Under the pieces are notes generated by a model. It saw only the letters and a program-made list of their open reading frames with translations. It made no database searches and had not been told where the DNA came from. Both the position numbers and the translations under genes were made by a program. Positions 26,695-36,032 of a stretch of 64,000 nucleotides of DNA are shown piece by piece (the stretch's first letter is position 1; each line of letters starts with the position of its first letter). The DNA is from Methylobacillus sp. MM3. GTDB taxonomy: Bacteria > Pseudomonadota > Gammaproteobacteria > Burkholderiales > Methylophilaceae. Location: contig NZ_LXTQ01000030.1 of NCBI RefSeq assembly GCF_001645185.1, positions 62,001 through 126,000 on the forward strand. Reading direction: 5' to 3'.

Positions 26695-26771
26695 GGTGAT
26701 GTAGCTCAGCTGGTTAGAGCGACGGATTCATAATCCGTAGGTCGAGGGTTCAAGTCCCCCCATCACCACCA
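26695..26771 (+). tRNA. tRNA-Met, elongator type (anticodon CAT)
   Basis: A 77-base cloverleaf. The acceptor GGTGATG pairs with CATCACC; the D-arm is GCTCAGCTGGTTAGAGC; the anticodon stem ACGGA/TCCGT encloses TTCATAA; and the CCA end is encoded. The CAT anticodon with these arms fits elongator Met better than initiator. A lysidine-modified tRNA-Ile2 cannot be ruled out by eye. Confidence 0.92.
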
Positions 26772-26777
26772 ATAAAA

Positions 26778-26808
26778 AACGGCTCCCAGAAATGGGGGCC
26801 GTTTTCAT
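26778..26808 (+). terminator. Terminator after tRNA-Met
   Basis: AACGGCTCCC and GGGGGCCGTT make a 10-bp stem with one mismatch, followed by TTCATTT. Confidence 0.8.
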
Positions 26809-26987
26809 TTGTGAATCAATATAGCCTTCTCATCTGAACTAATCCGTCAGCTCACTCGCAATCATCTCAGCCTGCTTCAAGACTGTTTCCGAGGTTGAGA
26901 CCGCATTAATCGCGACTTCTACATGACATCGTCATCAGCATGATGTTTAATCGAACCATTACCGCTATCGATTGACTATGTTTGACC

Positions 26988-29102
26988 ATGAGAACCCTTT
27001 TTAACCGCACGCCTTTACTTAACGGCTCCGATGCCGAGCGCAAACGACAGGAAATCCGCGAATACTTTCATGCAACATGCGACCGCTACGAGCAGCTCTT
27101 TGAAACGCTCGCCAGCGACGAGGCTTTTTACCGCAAGTCGATTTCGCTGCGCCATCCGCTGATTTTCTATTTCGGCCATACCGCGACGTTTTTCATCAAC
27201 AAGCTCGTGCTGGCCGGGTTGGTTCCGCAGCGCCTCAATCCCGATTTCGAATCGATGTTCGCTATCGGCGTCGATGAAATGAGCTGGGACGATCTCGACG
27301 AGACCAATTACAAATGGCCGACAGTCGCCGAAGTGCGCGCTTACCGCGCTGAAATGCGGCGCGTGATCGATGAGGTGATCGCAAATACGCCGCTCGTGCT
27401 GCCCATAGATTGGGATCATCGGTGGTGGCCCATATTGATGGGTATCGAGCACGAGCGCATCCATCTTGAAACCTCGTCTGTGCTGATCCGGCAACATGCC
27501 CTGCATTACGTGAAACCGCACCCGGAGTGGCAGCCTTGCCGTATCAGCGGCGAAGCGCCGCGCAACGATGTCGTTAGTATCCCCGCCGGGCAGGTCAAGC
27601 TCGGCAAGCCGGCGTCGGACCAGACTTACGGCTGGGACAACGAATACGGCAGTCATGAAGCGGAAGTCCCGGCGTTCCAGGCCAGCCGCTATCTGGTAAG
27701 CAACCGCGAATATCTCGGCTTTGTCGAAGCAGGCGGTTACGGCAATGACAGTTACTGGGAAGACGAAGGCCGCCACTGGAAGGAATTCACCAAGGCGCAG
27801 CACCCCACTTTCTGGGTGCCCGACGGCAGCGCCTGGAGGTTGCGTTTGATGACGGAAGAAGTCGCGATGCCGTGGGATTGGCCGGCGGAAGTGAATTATC
27901 ACGAGGCCAAGGCCTTCTGTAACTGGAAGAAAGCCGAAACCGGGCAACCCGTGCGGTTGCCGATCGAAGATGAGTGGTATCGCCTGCATGAAGTTGCCGG
28001 GCTTGCAGAAATCCCAGCCGATCGACCTGCTACGGCCAACCTGCATCTCGACCATTACGCCTCGTCCTGCCCGGTAACCGAATTCCGTCACGGCGAACTG
28101 TACGATGTTGTCGGCAACGTGTGGCAATGGACGGAAACGTCGATTTACCCGTTCGACGGCTTCAAGGTGCATCCGCTCTACGACGATTTCACGGTGCCCA
28201 CCTACGACAATCGCCACAACCTGATGAAGGGCGGCTCATGGGTTTCGTGCGGCAATGAAGCACTGAAAAGCGCACGTTACGCATTTCGTCGCCACTTTTT
28301 CCAGCATGCCGGATTCCGCTATGTGATTTCCGAGTATGACGCACCCGAAGCGATGCCTGCCTCGCATTACGAAACCGACAAGATGCTGTCGGAATACGCC
28401 GAATTCCATTACGGCGATACTTATTACAACGTACCGAACTTCTCGAAAGCATTGAGCGAAATCGCCATCGCGGCCATGCAGGACAAACCGGCTCGCCGTG
28501 CGCTGGATCTCGGCTGCGCTGCCGGACGCGCCACCTTTGAATTGGCAAAGCATTTCGAGCACGTCACCGGCATCGATTTCTCGGCGCGCTTCATCGGCTT
28601 GGGCGTGCAACTCGCGCAGCAGGGCGTGCTGCGCTATACCCTCGCCGATGAAGGCGAGCTGGTGTTCTACAAGGAGCGCCGTCTCGCCGATCTCGGCCTC
28701 GACGGCGTGCGCGACAAGGTGGAGTTTTTCCAGGGCGATGCCTGCAACCTGAAACCGCATTTCTCCGGTTACGACCTCATCCTCGCCGCCAACCTGATCG
28801 ACCGCCTCTACAGTCCGCGCAAATTTCTCGGTAGCGTGCACGAACGGCTCAACCTCGGCGGCCTGCTGCTGATTGCCTCGCCCTATACCTGGCTGGAAGA
28901 ACACACTCCGCGCGAAGAGTGGATAGGCGGATTCAAGCAGTCTGGCGAAAACCTGAGCACGCTCGACGGGCTGAAAATCGAACTCGGCCCGCATTTCCGG
29001 CTGGTACAAGGTCCGCTGGAGGTGCCCTTCGTGATTCGCGAAACACGCCGCAAATTCCAGCACACCATTTCCGAAGTCACGGTGTGGGAGAAAGTGCGTT
29101 GA
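26988..29102 (+). CDS. ovoA: 5-histidylcysteine sulfoxide synthase / mercaptohistidine methyltransferase OvoA
   Basis: 704 residues in three parts. The N-terminal DinB-like domain carries iron-ligand histidines (FYFGHTATFF and MGIEHERIHLETS). A formylglycine-generating-enzyme-like domain spans about 190-440 (LMKGGSWVSCGNEALKSARYAFRRHF). The C-terminal SAM methyltransferase has ALDLGCAAGRATFEL. OvoA oxidatively joins cysteine to histidine and later N-methylates the product, giving ovothiol A. ATG at 26988 or TTG six bases earlier may start it. Its stop overlaps the start of a PLP lyase gene. The 180 bases upstream show no clear gene. Confidence 0.94.
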   Translation: MRTLFNRTPLLNGSDAERKRQEIREYFHATCDRYEQLFETLASDEAFYRKSISLRHPLIFYFGHTATFFINKLVLAGLVPQRLNPDFESMFAIGVDEMSWDDLDETNYKWPTVAEVRAYRAEMRRVIDEVIANTPLVLPIDWDHRWWPILMGIEHERIHLETSSVLIRQHALHYVKPHPEWQPCRISGEAPRNDVVSIPAGQVKLGKPASDQTYGWDNEYGSHEAEVPAFQASRYLVSNREYLGFVEAGGYGNDSYWEDEGRHWKEFTKAQHPTFWVPDGSAWRLRLMTEEVAMPWDWPAEVNYHEAKAFCNWKKAETGQPVRLPIEDEWYRLHEVAGLAEIPADRPATANLHLDHYASSCPVTEFRHGELYDVVGNVWQWTETSIYPFDGFKVHPLYDDFTVPTYDNRHNLMKGGSWVSCGNEALKSARYAFRRHFFQHAGFRYVISEYDAPEAMPASHYETDKMLSEYAEFHYGDTYYNVPNFSKALSEIAIAAMQDKPARRALDLGCAAGRATFELAKHFEHVTGIDFSARFIGLGVQLAQQGVLRYTLADEGELVFYKERRLADLGLDGVRDKVEFFQGDACNLKPHFSGYDLILAANLIDRLYSPRKFLGSVHERLNLGGLLLIASPYTWLEEHTPREEWIGGFKQSGENLSTLDGLKIELGPHFRLVQGPLEVPFVIRETRRKFQHTISEVTVWEKVR

Positions 29103-30259
29103 GTTTCGATTTCGACCGCGTGATTCCGCGGGAAGGTACCAGCGCGCTCAAATATGACGGCCGGACAGCCTATTTCGGCACCAGCGACGTGCAGCCGCTG
29201 TGGGTGGCCGACATGGATTTTGCCGCACCCGAAGCTGTTACCCATGCACTGATAGCACGCGCCACGCATCCCATCTATGGTTACACCCTGCCGCCAGAGA
29301 GCGTGTACGACGCGCTGATCGGCTGGATGAAAAAGCGCCATGCGTGGGTTATCGAACGCGAATGGATCGTGCTCGTGCCCGGCGTGGTGCCCTCGCTCAA
29401 TGCCGTGGCGATGGCACTGACGGAGCCGGACGAAGGCGTTATCGTGCAGCCGCCGGTGTACTTCCCCTTCTTTTCCGCCGCCACCAAGACCGGGCGGCGG
29501 CTCGTGCAGAATCCGCTCAAGCTCGACAACGGGCGCTACAGCATCGATTTCGAGCACCTGGAGCAATGCGCGCAGGAGGCCAGGCTGCTGCTGCTCTGCT
29601 CGCCGCACAACCCGGTCGGCCGCGTGTGGCAGCGGGAAGAACTCACGCAGGTGCTCGACATTGCCCGCCGCCACGACCTCACGGTACTCGCCGACGAAAT
29701 CCACGCCGACCTGATCTATCCGGAATACCGGCACCGTGCTCTCGCCACGCTAACCGATGACACAGCGAATATCGTCACCGCCGTTGCCCCGAGCAAAACC
29801 TTCAATATCCCCGGCCTCGGCCTTTCCGCGTTGATCATTCCCGACTCCGCGCGCCGGACCAGGATCAACCAGGTGCTGGACATGGTGCATATGACCGCCG
29901 GCAATCCTTTCAGCCTTACCGCCTTCGAAGCTGCCTACCGCGAAGGCGCGCCGTGGCTGGAAAGCCTGATGGCATACCTGCAGAAAACCCGCGACGAAGC
30001 AGCACGCTACATTGAACTGGAGCTGCCGCGAATCAAGCTGATCCCGGCGGAAGGTACTTACCTGCTTTGGCTGGACTGCCGCGAACTCGGCATGCGCGAC
30101 GACGAACTGAAACGCTTCATGATCCACGAAGCCGGCCTGGGGCTCTCCCCCGGCATCGCCTTTGGCATGGGCGGATCGGGATTCATGCGCATGAATATCG
30201 GCGCGCCACGAAGCCTGGTGATGGAAGCGTTGGAAAAATTGAAAGCAGCGCTTCGGTAA
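29099..30259 (+). CDS. ovoB: PatB/MalY-type PLP C-S lyase, likely OvoB
   Basis: 386 residues from a TTG that overlaps the ovoA stop (TTGA). Fold-type I aminotransferase features: PLWVADMDFAAPEAV, HPIYGYTLPPESVYDAL, PHNPVGRVWQREEL, ADEIHADLIYPEYRH, and the PLP lysine in VAPSKTFNIPGL. The family contains cystathionine beta-lyases. Coupling to ovoA, plus the need for a sulfoxide lyase in the pathway (OvoB), makes this the probable lyase that frees 5-thiohistidine. A general cystathionine lyase role is the alternative. The symbol rests on context. Confidence 0.8.
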   Translation: MSFDFDRVIPREGTSALKYDGRTAYFGTSDVQPLWVADMDFAAPEAVTHALIARATHPIYGYTLPPESVYDALIGWMKKRHAWVIEREWIVLVPGVVPSLNAVAMALTEPDEGVIVQPPVYFPFFSAATKTGRRLVQNPLKLDNGRYSIDFEHLEQCAQEARLLLLCSPHNPVGRVWQREELTQVLDIARRHDLTVLADEIHADLIYPEYRHRALATLTDDTANIVTAVAPSKTFNIPGLGLSALIIPDSARRTRINQVLDMVHMTAGNPFSLTAFEAAYREGAPWLESLMAYLQKTRDEAARYIELELPRIKLIPAEGTYLLWLDCRELGMRDDELKRFMIHEAGLGLSPGIAFGMGGSGFMRMNIGAPRSLVMEALEKLKAALR

Positions 30260-30277
30260 GTGTCTGGCGTTTAGCCC

Positions 30278-30919
30278 TTAGCGCCCATGGTTGATGCCCT
30301 CGACCAGAGCAGCCATTTCCAAAGCCTCCTCGCTACCGCTGGCCCGCAAGCCCTGAATGACGCCGGCCTGGTTCTCGGCAGGCTGGTTTTGGCTCGTTTT
30401 CCATTTGCCGGACAGGCGGGTGATCACGATCTCGATACCGACAACGCCACCCATCATTTTTTCTATGAAATCGGAAGGCGCATCCGCGAGGTGCCACGGC
30501 TCGGCAAACGCGGCCTCGTTATGCGCCGTGAGCGATTCGAGGTGATCACGCAACCACGCGGCATCGTCGATGACACGAAGCGTACCGTAGGCATGTGCCA
30601 CCACGTAGTTCCAGGTGGGGACGACCTTTCCCGTTTCTGCTTTGATCGGGTACCACGATGGCGTGATGTAAGCGCTGGGGCCGTGGAAGATTGCCAAGGC
30701 CTCAACGCCCTTGGCGATATCGCTCCAGATCGGGTTGGCACGGGCTACATGGCCGCGCAAAGTACCGAACGGGCCGGGTTGCTCGGACAGATGCAACGGA
30801 ATGTGATTGGCATTGAGCCCGCCCGAAGAAAGCGTGACCAGGCTGGCAAAAGGGCGCGAGCGTATGAACTGGTGCAGAACATCAACTCTCGGCTCATCGA
30901 ATTGCTTGGGTATGTACAT
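30278..30919 (-). CDS. PaiB-family FMN-binding protein
   Basis: 213 residues from the ATG at 30919. Typical PaiB-like features: MYIPKQFDEPRVDVLHQFIR, the split-barrel segment FASLVTLSSGGLNANHIPLHL, YITPSWYPIKAETGKVVPTWNYVVAHAYG, and a C-terminal GKWKTSQNQP. The family resembles FMN-binding split-barrel oxidoreductases; the Bacillus member influences protease synthesis. No Shine-Dalgarno is obvious. It stands between ovoB (convergent) and a monooxygenase-like gene on the same strand. Confidence 0.88.
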   Translation of the reverse strand: MYIPKQFDEPRVDVLHQFIRSRPFASLVTLSSGGLNANHIPLHLSEQPGPFGTLRGHVARANPIWSDIAKGVEALAIFHGPSAYITPSWYPIKAETGKVVPTWNYVVAHAYGTLRVIDDAAWLRDHLESLTAHNEAAFAEPWHLADAPSDFIEKMMGGVVGIEIVITRLSGKWKTSQNQPAENQAGVIQGLRASGSEEALEMAALVEGINHGR

Positions 30920-30957
30920 GTGAATGCGCGCTATGTTGGAAGGGAAAAGCGAAAAAA

Positions 30958-31284
30958 TTAACCCGCCTTGGCTATAGGCAAGCTCGTCAGCCTGGCATCG
31001 CCATAGGTCTTGATAACCTCGGAAATAATCACTTGATAGCCATCCAGCCAATTTTCCTGAGCGGCTTTCGCCTCCAGATGCTTGGGATGCGTCACCAAAG
31101 TTTGCAGCGCCTCCAGAGTTTCCCAATAGTAGACATTCGAAACCAGCCCGGTAGTTGGGTTCTCCCAAGCCTCTTCGCCCAGATATCCGGGAATTTCCTT
31201 TGCCGCCTCTGCAATGGCCTGATCAAGACGATAGAAGTCATTGTCATATTGCTTCTTGGCAAAGATGAATGTCGATGAATACAT
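30958..31284 (-). CDS. ABM-fold (antibiotic biosynthesis monooxygenase-like) protein
   Basis: 108 residues with the ferredoxin-like pattern of the ABM superfamily: a short strand, FYRLDQAIAEAAKEIPGYLGEEAWENP, then VYYWETLEALQTLVTHPKHLEAKA. Such small dimeric proteins include cofactor-free monooxygenases and heme-degrading enzymes. No substrate is indicated. It may share a transcript with the PaiB-like gene 38 bases downstream. Confidence 0.75.
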   Translation of the reverse strand: MYSSTFIFAKKQYDNDFYRLDQAIAEAAKEIPGYLGEEAWENPTTGLVSNVYYWETLEALQTLVTHPKHLEAKAAQENWLDGYQVIISEVIKTYGDARLTSLPIAKAG

Positions 31285-31470
31285 TCTTGCGGTGTCTCCG
31301 GCGAGGGGTGGTAAATGGCTAGTTTGCCATCAAGCGCACGCTTTAGGGCGTCCGCTTGACTGAATTGCTGGCTGCAGGCAAGTGAAGCTTGCCGGATGAT
31401 GTCAGCCAAATGGAAGATTAGTCGGCTGTTCGATCAATGAAATGGCCGGCCATGGCTGAGCCCTTGAGCG

Positions 31471-31956
31471 TCAGCCGCGCCGGGCCGCTTCGATCGCCGC
31501 GATGTCGATCTTTCTCATTTGCATCATCGCCTCGAAAGCGCGCTTGGCTGCGGCGCGATCGGGATCGGCGATTGCGTCAGTGAGCGCGCGCGGCGTGATT
31601 TGCCACGACAGGCCCCACTTGTCCTTACACCAGCCGCAGGCGCTTTCCTGACCGCCGTTGCCTACGATCGCATTCCACAAGCGGTCGGTTTCGGCTTGGT
31701 CGTCAGTCGCAACCTGGAATGAAAAAGACTCGTTGTGCTTGAACGCCGGACCGCCATTCAGACCGAGACAAGGGATGCCGATTACGGTGAATTCGACCGT
31801 CAAGACATCGCCCTGCTTGCCCGCCGGATAGTCGCCGGGGGCATGAAGGACCTTTCCTACTGCGCTATCCGGGAACGTCTCGGCGTAGAACCTTGCTGCA
31901 TCCAGGGCGGCGCCTTCGTACCAGAGACAGATCGTATTCTTGGGGACCATTTTCAT
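31471..31956 (-). CDS. VOC-family (PhnB-like) protein
   Basis: 161 residues. The pattern of the PhnB/3-demethylubiquinone methyltransferase-like VOC group is clear: CLWYEGAALDAARFYAETFPDS, VEFTVIGIPCLGLNGGPAFKHNESFSFQV, and CGWCKDKWGLSWQITP. These fold as paired beta-alpha-beta-beta-beta units; enzymatic activity is mostly unknown. A short hairpin (ATGGC/GCCAT) lies in the 185-base gap after it. Confidence 0.88.
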   Translation of the reverse strand: MKMVPKNTICLWYEGAALDAARFYAETFPDSAVGKVLHAPGDYPAGKQGDVLTVEFTVIGIPCLGLNGGPAFKHNESFSFQVATDDQAETDRLWNAIVGNGGQESACGWCKDKWGLSWQITPRALTDAIADPDRAAAKRAFEAMMQMRKIDIAAIEAARRG

Positions 31957-32032
31957 TCTCCATTCGTAACCGTTAAGTACATCCTATCCTCGCAAGCTTA
32001 CACGTGAGCCGACCAATAGGGCGAGGTCTGGA

Positions 32033-33136
32033 CTATGTGGCCGCTTGACGCATCAACGCATGCTGCAATAACTCCAGCGTAAACGCTTCTTCCTTATCGA
32101 TGAGCGTTTGCATTTCGTTTCCCTTCTTCTCCATCAACTCATGCAAATCCCCATTTGCATAAGCCTCCAGCACCGTCGGATGCACATAGCATTTCCTGCA
32201 GATCGTCGGCGTATTTCCGAGCTTGTTTGCGGCAGTTTCGATAGCTTCGCGGGTCTTCTGCTTAGCTTCCGCGAGGGTTTCGGCGGGGCCGAGCGCCTTG
32301 AGGGCGATGACGGTCTGGACGGTGCCGGACCAGGTGCGGAAATCCTTGGCGGTGTAGTTTTCGCCGGTGATGGTTTTGAGGTAATCGTTGACGTCGGCGG
32401 AGCCGATGGAGTGGCGCGCGCCTTCGCTGTCGACGTATTGAAAGAGCTCCTGCCCCGGCAACTCGCGCATGCGGCGGACGATGCGCGCAAGGCGCGGTTC
32501 GCTAATGCGGATGTTGTGCGAAATGCCGCTTTTACCTTTGAAATTGAATTCGATGGCGGCGCCGTCGATGGTGACGTGGCGGTTTCTTAGCGTAGTGAGG
32601 CCGAAGGATTTGTTGGCCTGGGCGTACTCTTCGTTGCCAACGCGGATCATGGTGACGTCGAGCAGGCGGATGATGGTGGCGATGACTTTTTCGCGGCTCA
32701 AACCGGGACGGCGGATGTCTTCTTCCAGCCGGGCGCGGGTGGCGGATAACTGCGTGGCGAAGGCTACCATGCGTTCGTACTTGGCTTCGTCCCGCACTTC
32801 GCGCCAATTCTTGTGATAGCGGTATTGCTTGCGGCCGCGTGCATCGCGGCCGGTGGCTTGCAGATGGCCGTTTTTATCGCGGCAGATCCATACATCCGTC
32901 CAGGCGGGTGGGATAGCAAGTGATTTGATGCGGGCGAGCTCGGCGGGGTCTTTTAGTGGATTGCCAGCGGCATCCAGATATCGAAAGCCGCTTCTCGTCC
33001 GCTTGCGGTTGAAGCCCGGAGCGCTGTCGGCAACGTAGCGCAATCCTCCTGCCTCTGCCGCCAGCACCCGCTCTGCCATGAGCGACGCATCTGCAGCAGC
33101 CGGTTCCGGTTCGATGTCGACAATGGCATCGGACAT
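32033..33136 (-). CDS. DNA topoisomerase IB
   Basis: 367 residues, a poxvirus-like bacterial type IB enzyme. The N-terminal domain includes FRYLDAAGNPLKDPAELARIKSL and GRDARGRKQYRYHKNWRE. Catalytic-core residues lie in TMIRVGNEEYAQ, FKGKSGISHNIRI, DFRTWSGTV, and a C-terminal region with the probable nucleophile Tyr in CRKCYVHPTVLEAY. It relaxes supercoils by a 3'-phosphotyrosyl intermediate. It is separated by six bases from the upstream Rieske oxidoreductase, so co-transcription is likely. Confidence 0.93.
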   Translation of the reverse strand: MSDAIVDIEPEPAAADASLMAERVLAAEAGGLRYVADSAPGFNRKRTRSGFRYLDAAGNPLKDPAELARIKSLAIPPAWTDVWICRDKNGHLQATGRDARGRKQYRYHKNWREVRDEAKYERMVAFATQLSATRARLEEDIRRPGLSREKVIATIIRLLDVTMIRVGNEEYAQANKSFGLTTLRNRHVTIDGAAIEFNFKGKSGISHNIRISEPRLARIVRRMRELPGQELFQYVDSEGARHSIGSADVNDYLKTITGENYTAKDFRTWSGTVQTVIALKALGPAETLAEAKQKTREAIETAANKLGNTPTICRKCYVHPTVLEAYANGDLHELMEKKGNEMQTLIDKEEAFTLELLQHALMRQAAT

Positions 33137-33142
33137 GTAACT

Positions 33143-34669
33143 CTATGCGGCTTTTTCGCGTGGCTTGACTGCCGCGAGCGGCGTTGTGGCCGGGCCGTGC
33201 ATGACCTCACCATCGATGCCGAAGCGGGAGCCGTGGCACGGACAATCCCAGGATTTCTCGGTGGAATTCCAGGAAACCTCGCAACCCAGGTGCGTGCAGA
33301 CAGCCGAGACGGCGTGCAGAACCCCTTCCTCATCACGATACACGGCTTGCTTGCCGAAGCCGGCCTTCACGATAGCACCTTCTCCCGGCGGGATTGCATC
33401 CGCGGAGTTGGCATCGGCGCCGGTGATCCATTTGCCGTATTGCGCCACGACATTAGCCTGTTCGCGCAGAAATTGCGCCGTGCCGTGGATGACCATGCGC
33501 GAGGGCGAATACAGCTCCGCCCACGGAGTGGGGCGGCCCATGATGAGATCGGTGATGAGCATGGCGCCGGCGGTGCAATGCGTCATGCCGTTGCCGGAGT
33601 CGCCGGTGATGATGTACACGTTTTTTTCGTTCGGGTTTTTCCCGAGGAATGCCATGCCGTCTGCAGGCTCCATCACCGTGCCGGACCACTGGTACTCGAT
33701 CTGTTTCGCCATGGGAAAACGTTCGCGCGTCCATTGCTCGATGGCGGTGAAGCGACTTTCCGGCGATCCGTCCTGGCCGCTTTTATGGTCCGCGCCGCCG
33801 ACGATGAGAATGTCGTCTGCAGAATTTTCCGGGGATTCCAGCCGGATGTAATAGTAAGGATCGCCGTCGTCCCACAACAGCAGACGCGGCACCGAACCGC
33901 GCGGCACGGCGATACCCAGCACATAAGTGCGGTAAGCGGATTGCTTGGTATGCATGACGACATGGTTGTTGAAAGGCGTATTGGTGGCGACTACGACATC
34001 CCGGGCGCGCACGTTGGCGCTGCCGGTGGTGACGATGCGCGCATCGCGCTCGTTATCGATCTGGAGCGCCCGCGTGCGGATGTAAATCTTGCCGCCGAGG
34101 CGCTCGATGGCCGCACACAAGCCTTGAAGGTAATGCAAGGGATGGAACTGCGCGAGGTTGTGGAATTGGATGCATGGGCCGGTATCGAACGGGAGTTCCG
34201 GCACATGTTCCAGCATCTCCACCGAAGCGCCGGCGCGCAAGGCTGCCTCCGACTCCTTCCGGAGATTGCTAGCACCGGCGTGATTCAGTGAAAACAGATA
34301 GCCTTCGAGCCGTTCAAAACTGCACTGTATGCCTTCCTCGCGCACGATCGCCTCGACGCGGTCGGTGGCCTTGGCGAAGCTGTCGACCACAAGCCGCGCG
34401 GCTTCGGCGCCGAAGACTTCTTCGATCCAATAATAGCGGTCGTCCGGCGGTGCGAAATGCGCTGTCGTGCGCCCGGTTTCGCCGCTGCCGATGTCGTCGG
34501 CCTCGATGAGCACGACCGACTTGCCTTCCTTGGCCAGCAAGTAGGCTGCGGTCAGTCCGGCGATGCCGCCACCGACAACGCAAACGTCGGCGGCGGCATC
34601 CTGTTCAAGGGAAGTGAAAATTGCTGGTTGCGTCGTCGCCATCCATACTGAGGTCGATCCATGTCGCAT
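33143..34669 (-). CDS. FAD-dependent oxidoreductase with C-terminal Rieske domain
   Basis: 508 residues. A Rossmann FAD motif ([21 protein letters not shown]) begins near residue 29, followed by a DadA/glycine-oxidase-like fold ([37 protein letters not shown]). A Rieske [2Fe-2S] domain occupies the last 90 residues: [27 protein letters not shown] gives the Cys-His/Cys-His ligands. The substrate is unknown. The ATG at 34669 has AAGGAGAT just upstream. It forms a probable unit with topoisomerase IB. Confidence 0.92.
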   Translation of the reverse strand: MRHGSTSVWMATTQPAIFTSLEQDAAADVCVVGGGIAGLTAAYLLAKEGKSVVLIEADDIGSGETGRTTAHFAPPDDRYYWIEEVFGAEAARLVVDSFAKATDRVEAIVREEGIQCSFERLEGYLFSLNHAGASNLRKESEAALRAGASVEMLEHVPELPFDTGPCIQFHNLAQFHPLHYLQGLCAAIERLGGKIYIRTRALQIDNERDARIVTTGSANVRARDVVVATNTPFNNHVVMHTKQSAYRTYVLGIAVPRGSVPRLLLWDDGDPYYYIRLESPENSADDILIVGGADHKSGQDGSPESRFTAIEQWTRERFPMAKQIEYQWSGTVMEPADGMAFLGKNPNEKNVYIITGDSGNGMTHCTAGAMLITDLIMGRPTPWAELYSPSRMVIHGTAQFLREQANVVAQYGKWITGADANSADAIPPGEGAIVKAGFGKQAVYRDEEGVLHAVSAVCTHLGCEVSWNSTEKSWDCPCHGSRFGIDGEVMHGPATTPLAAVKPREKAA

Positions 34670-34718
34670 GTGATCTCCTTATCGGGCTTGCAATTGATAG
34701 CAAACCCATTTTGCGCCA

Positions 34719-34789
34719 GCCAGTTTGGGTCGGGCACGCGAGGTTGGATGAGCGAGCGAGACCTCCGCACCGCCACAACCCAAACTGGC
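34719..34789. repeat. 71-bp inverted-repeat element
   Basis: GCCAGTTTGGGT (34719-34730) and ACCCAAACTGGC (34778-34789) are perfect 12-bp arms. Inside is a second hairpin (GAGGT ... ACCTC). It lies between the leftward SRPBCC gene and the leftward oxidoreductase. It looks like a dispersed intergenic repeat that could fold as RNA; there is no second copy in the window. Confidence 0.6.
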
Positions 34790-34818
34790 ACTGCACAATA
34801 CCGGTATGCGCCTAACGA

Positions 34819-35274
34819 TCAGGAGGGACGAATCGTGCCTCTCCAACCTCCCGTTTCACTGCCGCGGGACTCAAGGAATTCTTTGAATCGTTCCAGGTCG
34901 CCTTCGAGACGATGGGAGACCAGGCCGACGGCATCGCCAGCGTTTTCCATCATTCCTTCCGGGTCGTAATCCATTTGCAGCATGACGCGAGTTGAACCGT
35001 CGTTCAGTTTGTGAAAGCTGACAACACCGGCATTCTGGCTGCCGTCCAGGCTGCGCCATGCGATGCGCTGATCAGGAATCTGCTCGGTGATCTCGGCATC
35101 CCACTCCACATCCTTGCCGGCAATTTCGGCGCACCAGTGGAGGTGTGCATCGTCCATCTGACGCACTTCCTTCACGCCCTCCATGAAAGCCGGAAACTCT
35201 TCGAACTGTGTCCACTGGTTGTAGACGGAAGTTACGGGGGCGTTGATATCAATGGATTTTTGCAATGTAGACAT
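34819..35274 (-). CDS. SRPBCC (polyketide cyclase/START-like) protein
   Basis: 151 residues: TLQKSIDINAPVTSVYNQWTQFEEFPAFMEGVKEV is the classic N-terminus of the cyclase/dehydrase group, followed by HWCAEIAGKDVEWDAEITEQIPDQRIAWRSLDG. It would bind a hydrophobic ligand in a helix-grip fold; the ligand is unknown. GGAGGA precedes the ATG by six bases. It is divergent from the Rrf2 regulator at 35487. Confidence 0.88.
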   Translation of the reverse strand: MSTLQKSIDINAPVTSVYNQWTQFEEFPAFMEGVKEVRQMDDAHLHWCAEIAGKDVEWDAEITEQIPDQRIAWRSLDGSQNAGVVSFHKLNDGSTRVMLQMDYDPEGMMENAGDAVGLVSHRLEGDLERFKEFLESRGSETGGWRGTIRPS

Positions 35275-35486
35275 GATCTTCCTCCAGTCAGTTTTGGCTT
35301 GTTTGCGATGATTTAAATTCGATGTAGCAAGTTAAAAATTCTAGGTTGATCACCTCGTGTTTTACGTCGGAAACGTCTGATTTGACTGTAGGAAGCGCGC
35401 GATAAAAACACCTGAAATAAGTGCTTGGGCTAGCGAGGGTTTTCCTATAAAATCAAAAGCGGACATAAATATCCTGAGTTCTTAAT

Positions 35487-35957
35487 ATGTTGCTTTCACA
35501 TACCAGCCAATACGCCATACAGTCCCTGGTTTATATCGCGCTTCACGGCGACGATGGGCCATTGCTGAGCCGCGAGATTGCTGCGCGGCTGGGCGTGCCT
35601 TCTGCCTATCTGGCCAAAATCCTGCAATCGCTTTGCAAGGGCGGCCTGCTCATTTCCCATCGCGGTCGATTGGGCGGGTTCAGCTTGTCCGAATCCCCGG
35701 ACAAAATGAGTTTGATGCGCGTGATCAACATTACCGAAGGCGCGGGCTTCACCAAGGAATGCCTGCTCGGGCTCAAGGTATGCAGCGACGAAACCGCCTG
35801 CCCGATGCATCCGATCTGGAAGCCGATCAAGGAACGCATCATGCAAATGATGGAAAGCCAGAATCTCACGACGGTGGCGGACGCGGTGCGCGAGGGAAAA
35901 TACCGGCTGACCGATCTGCCGGGTTCGCTTTGCCCCGAAATGGAAACGGTCAAATAA
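35487..35957 (+). CDS. Rrf2-family regulator with three conserved cysteines
   Basis: 156 residues. An N-terminal winged helix (SREIAARLGVPSAYLAKILQSL) is followed by RGRLGGFSLSESP, typical of Rrf2. The cysteines in ECLLGLKVCSDETACPMHPIW match the Fe-S ligand pattern of the IscR/NsrR/RsrR group. It probably senses Fe-S status, redox or NO. The CxxxxxCxxxxxC spacing is closer to NsrR-type than to IscR, but targets are unknown. It is divergent from the SRPBCC-topoisomerase region. Confidence 0.9.
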   Translation: MLLSHTSQYAIQSLVYIALHGDDGPLLSREIAARLGVPSAYLAKILQSLCKGGLLISHRGRLGGFSLSESPDKMSLMRVINITEGAGFTKECLLGLKVCSDETACPMHPIWKPIKERIMQMMESQNLTTVADAVREGKYRLTDLPGSLCPEMETVK

Positions 35958-36032
35958 GCCGCTGCGGCGCTTTCGAGCCGGCAAAACCGGCCTCCACTTC
36001 TTGACGCGGCCCGGCCCGCCACCTTGTAGAAT

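Noticed and set aside
26806-26981. A short leftward frame ending near 26840 (AVSTSETVLKQAEMIASELTD)
   Set aside because: Only about 28 codons before an upstream stop, with no start signal. It might be a gene remnant but cannot be supported.
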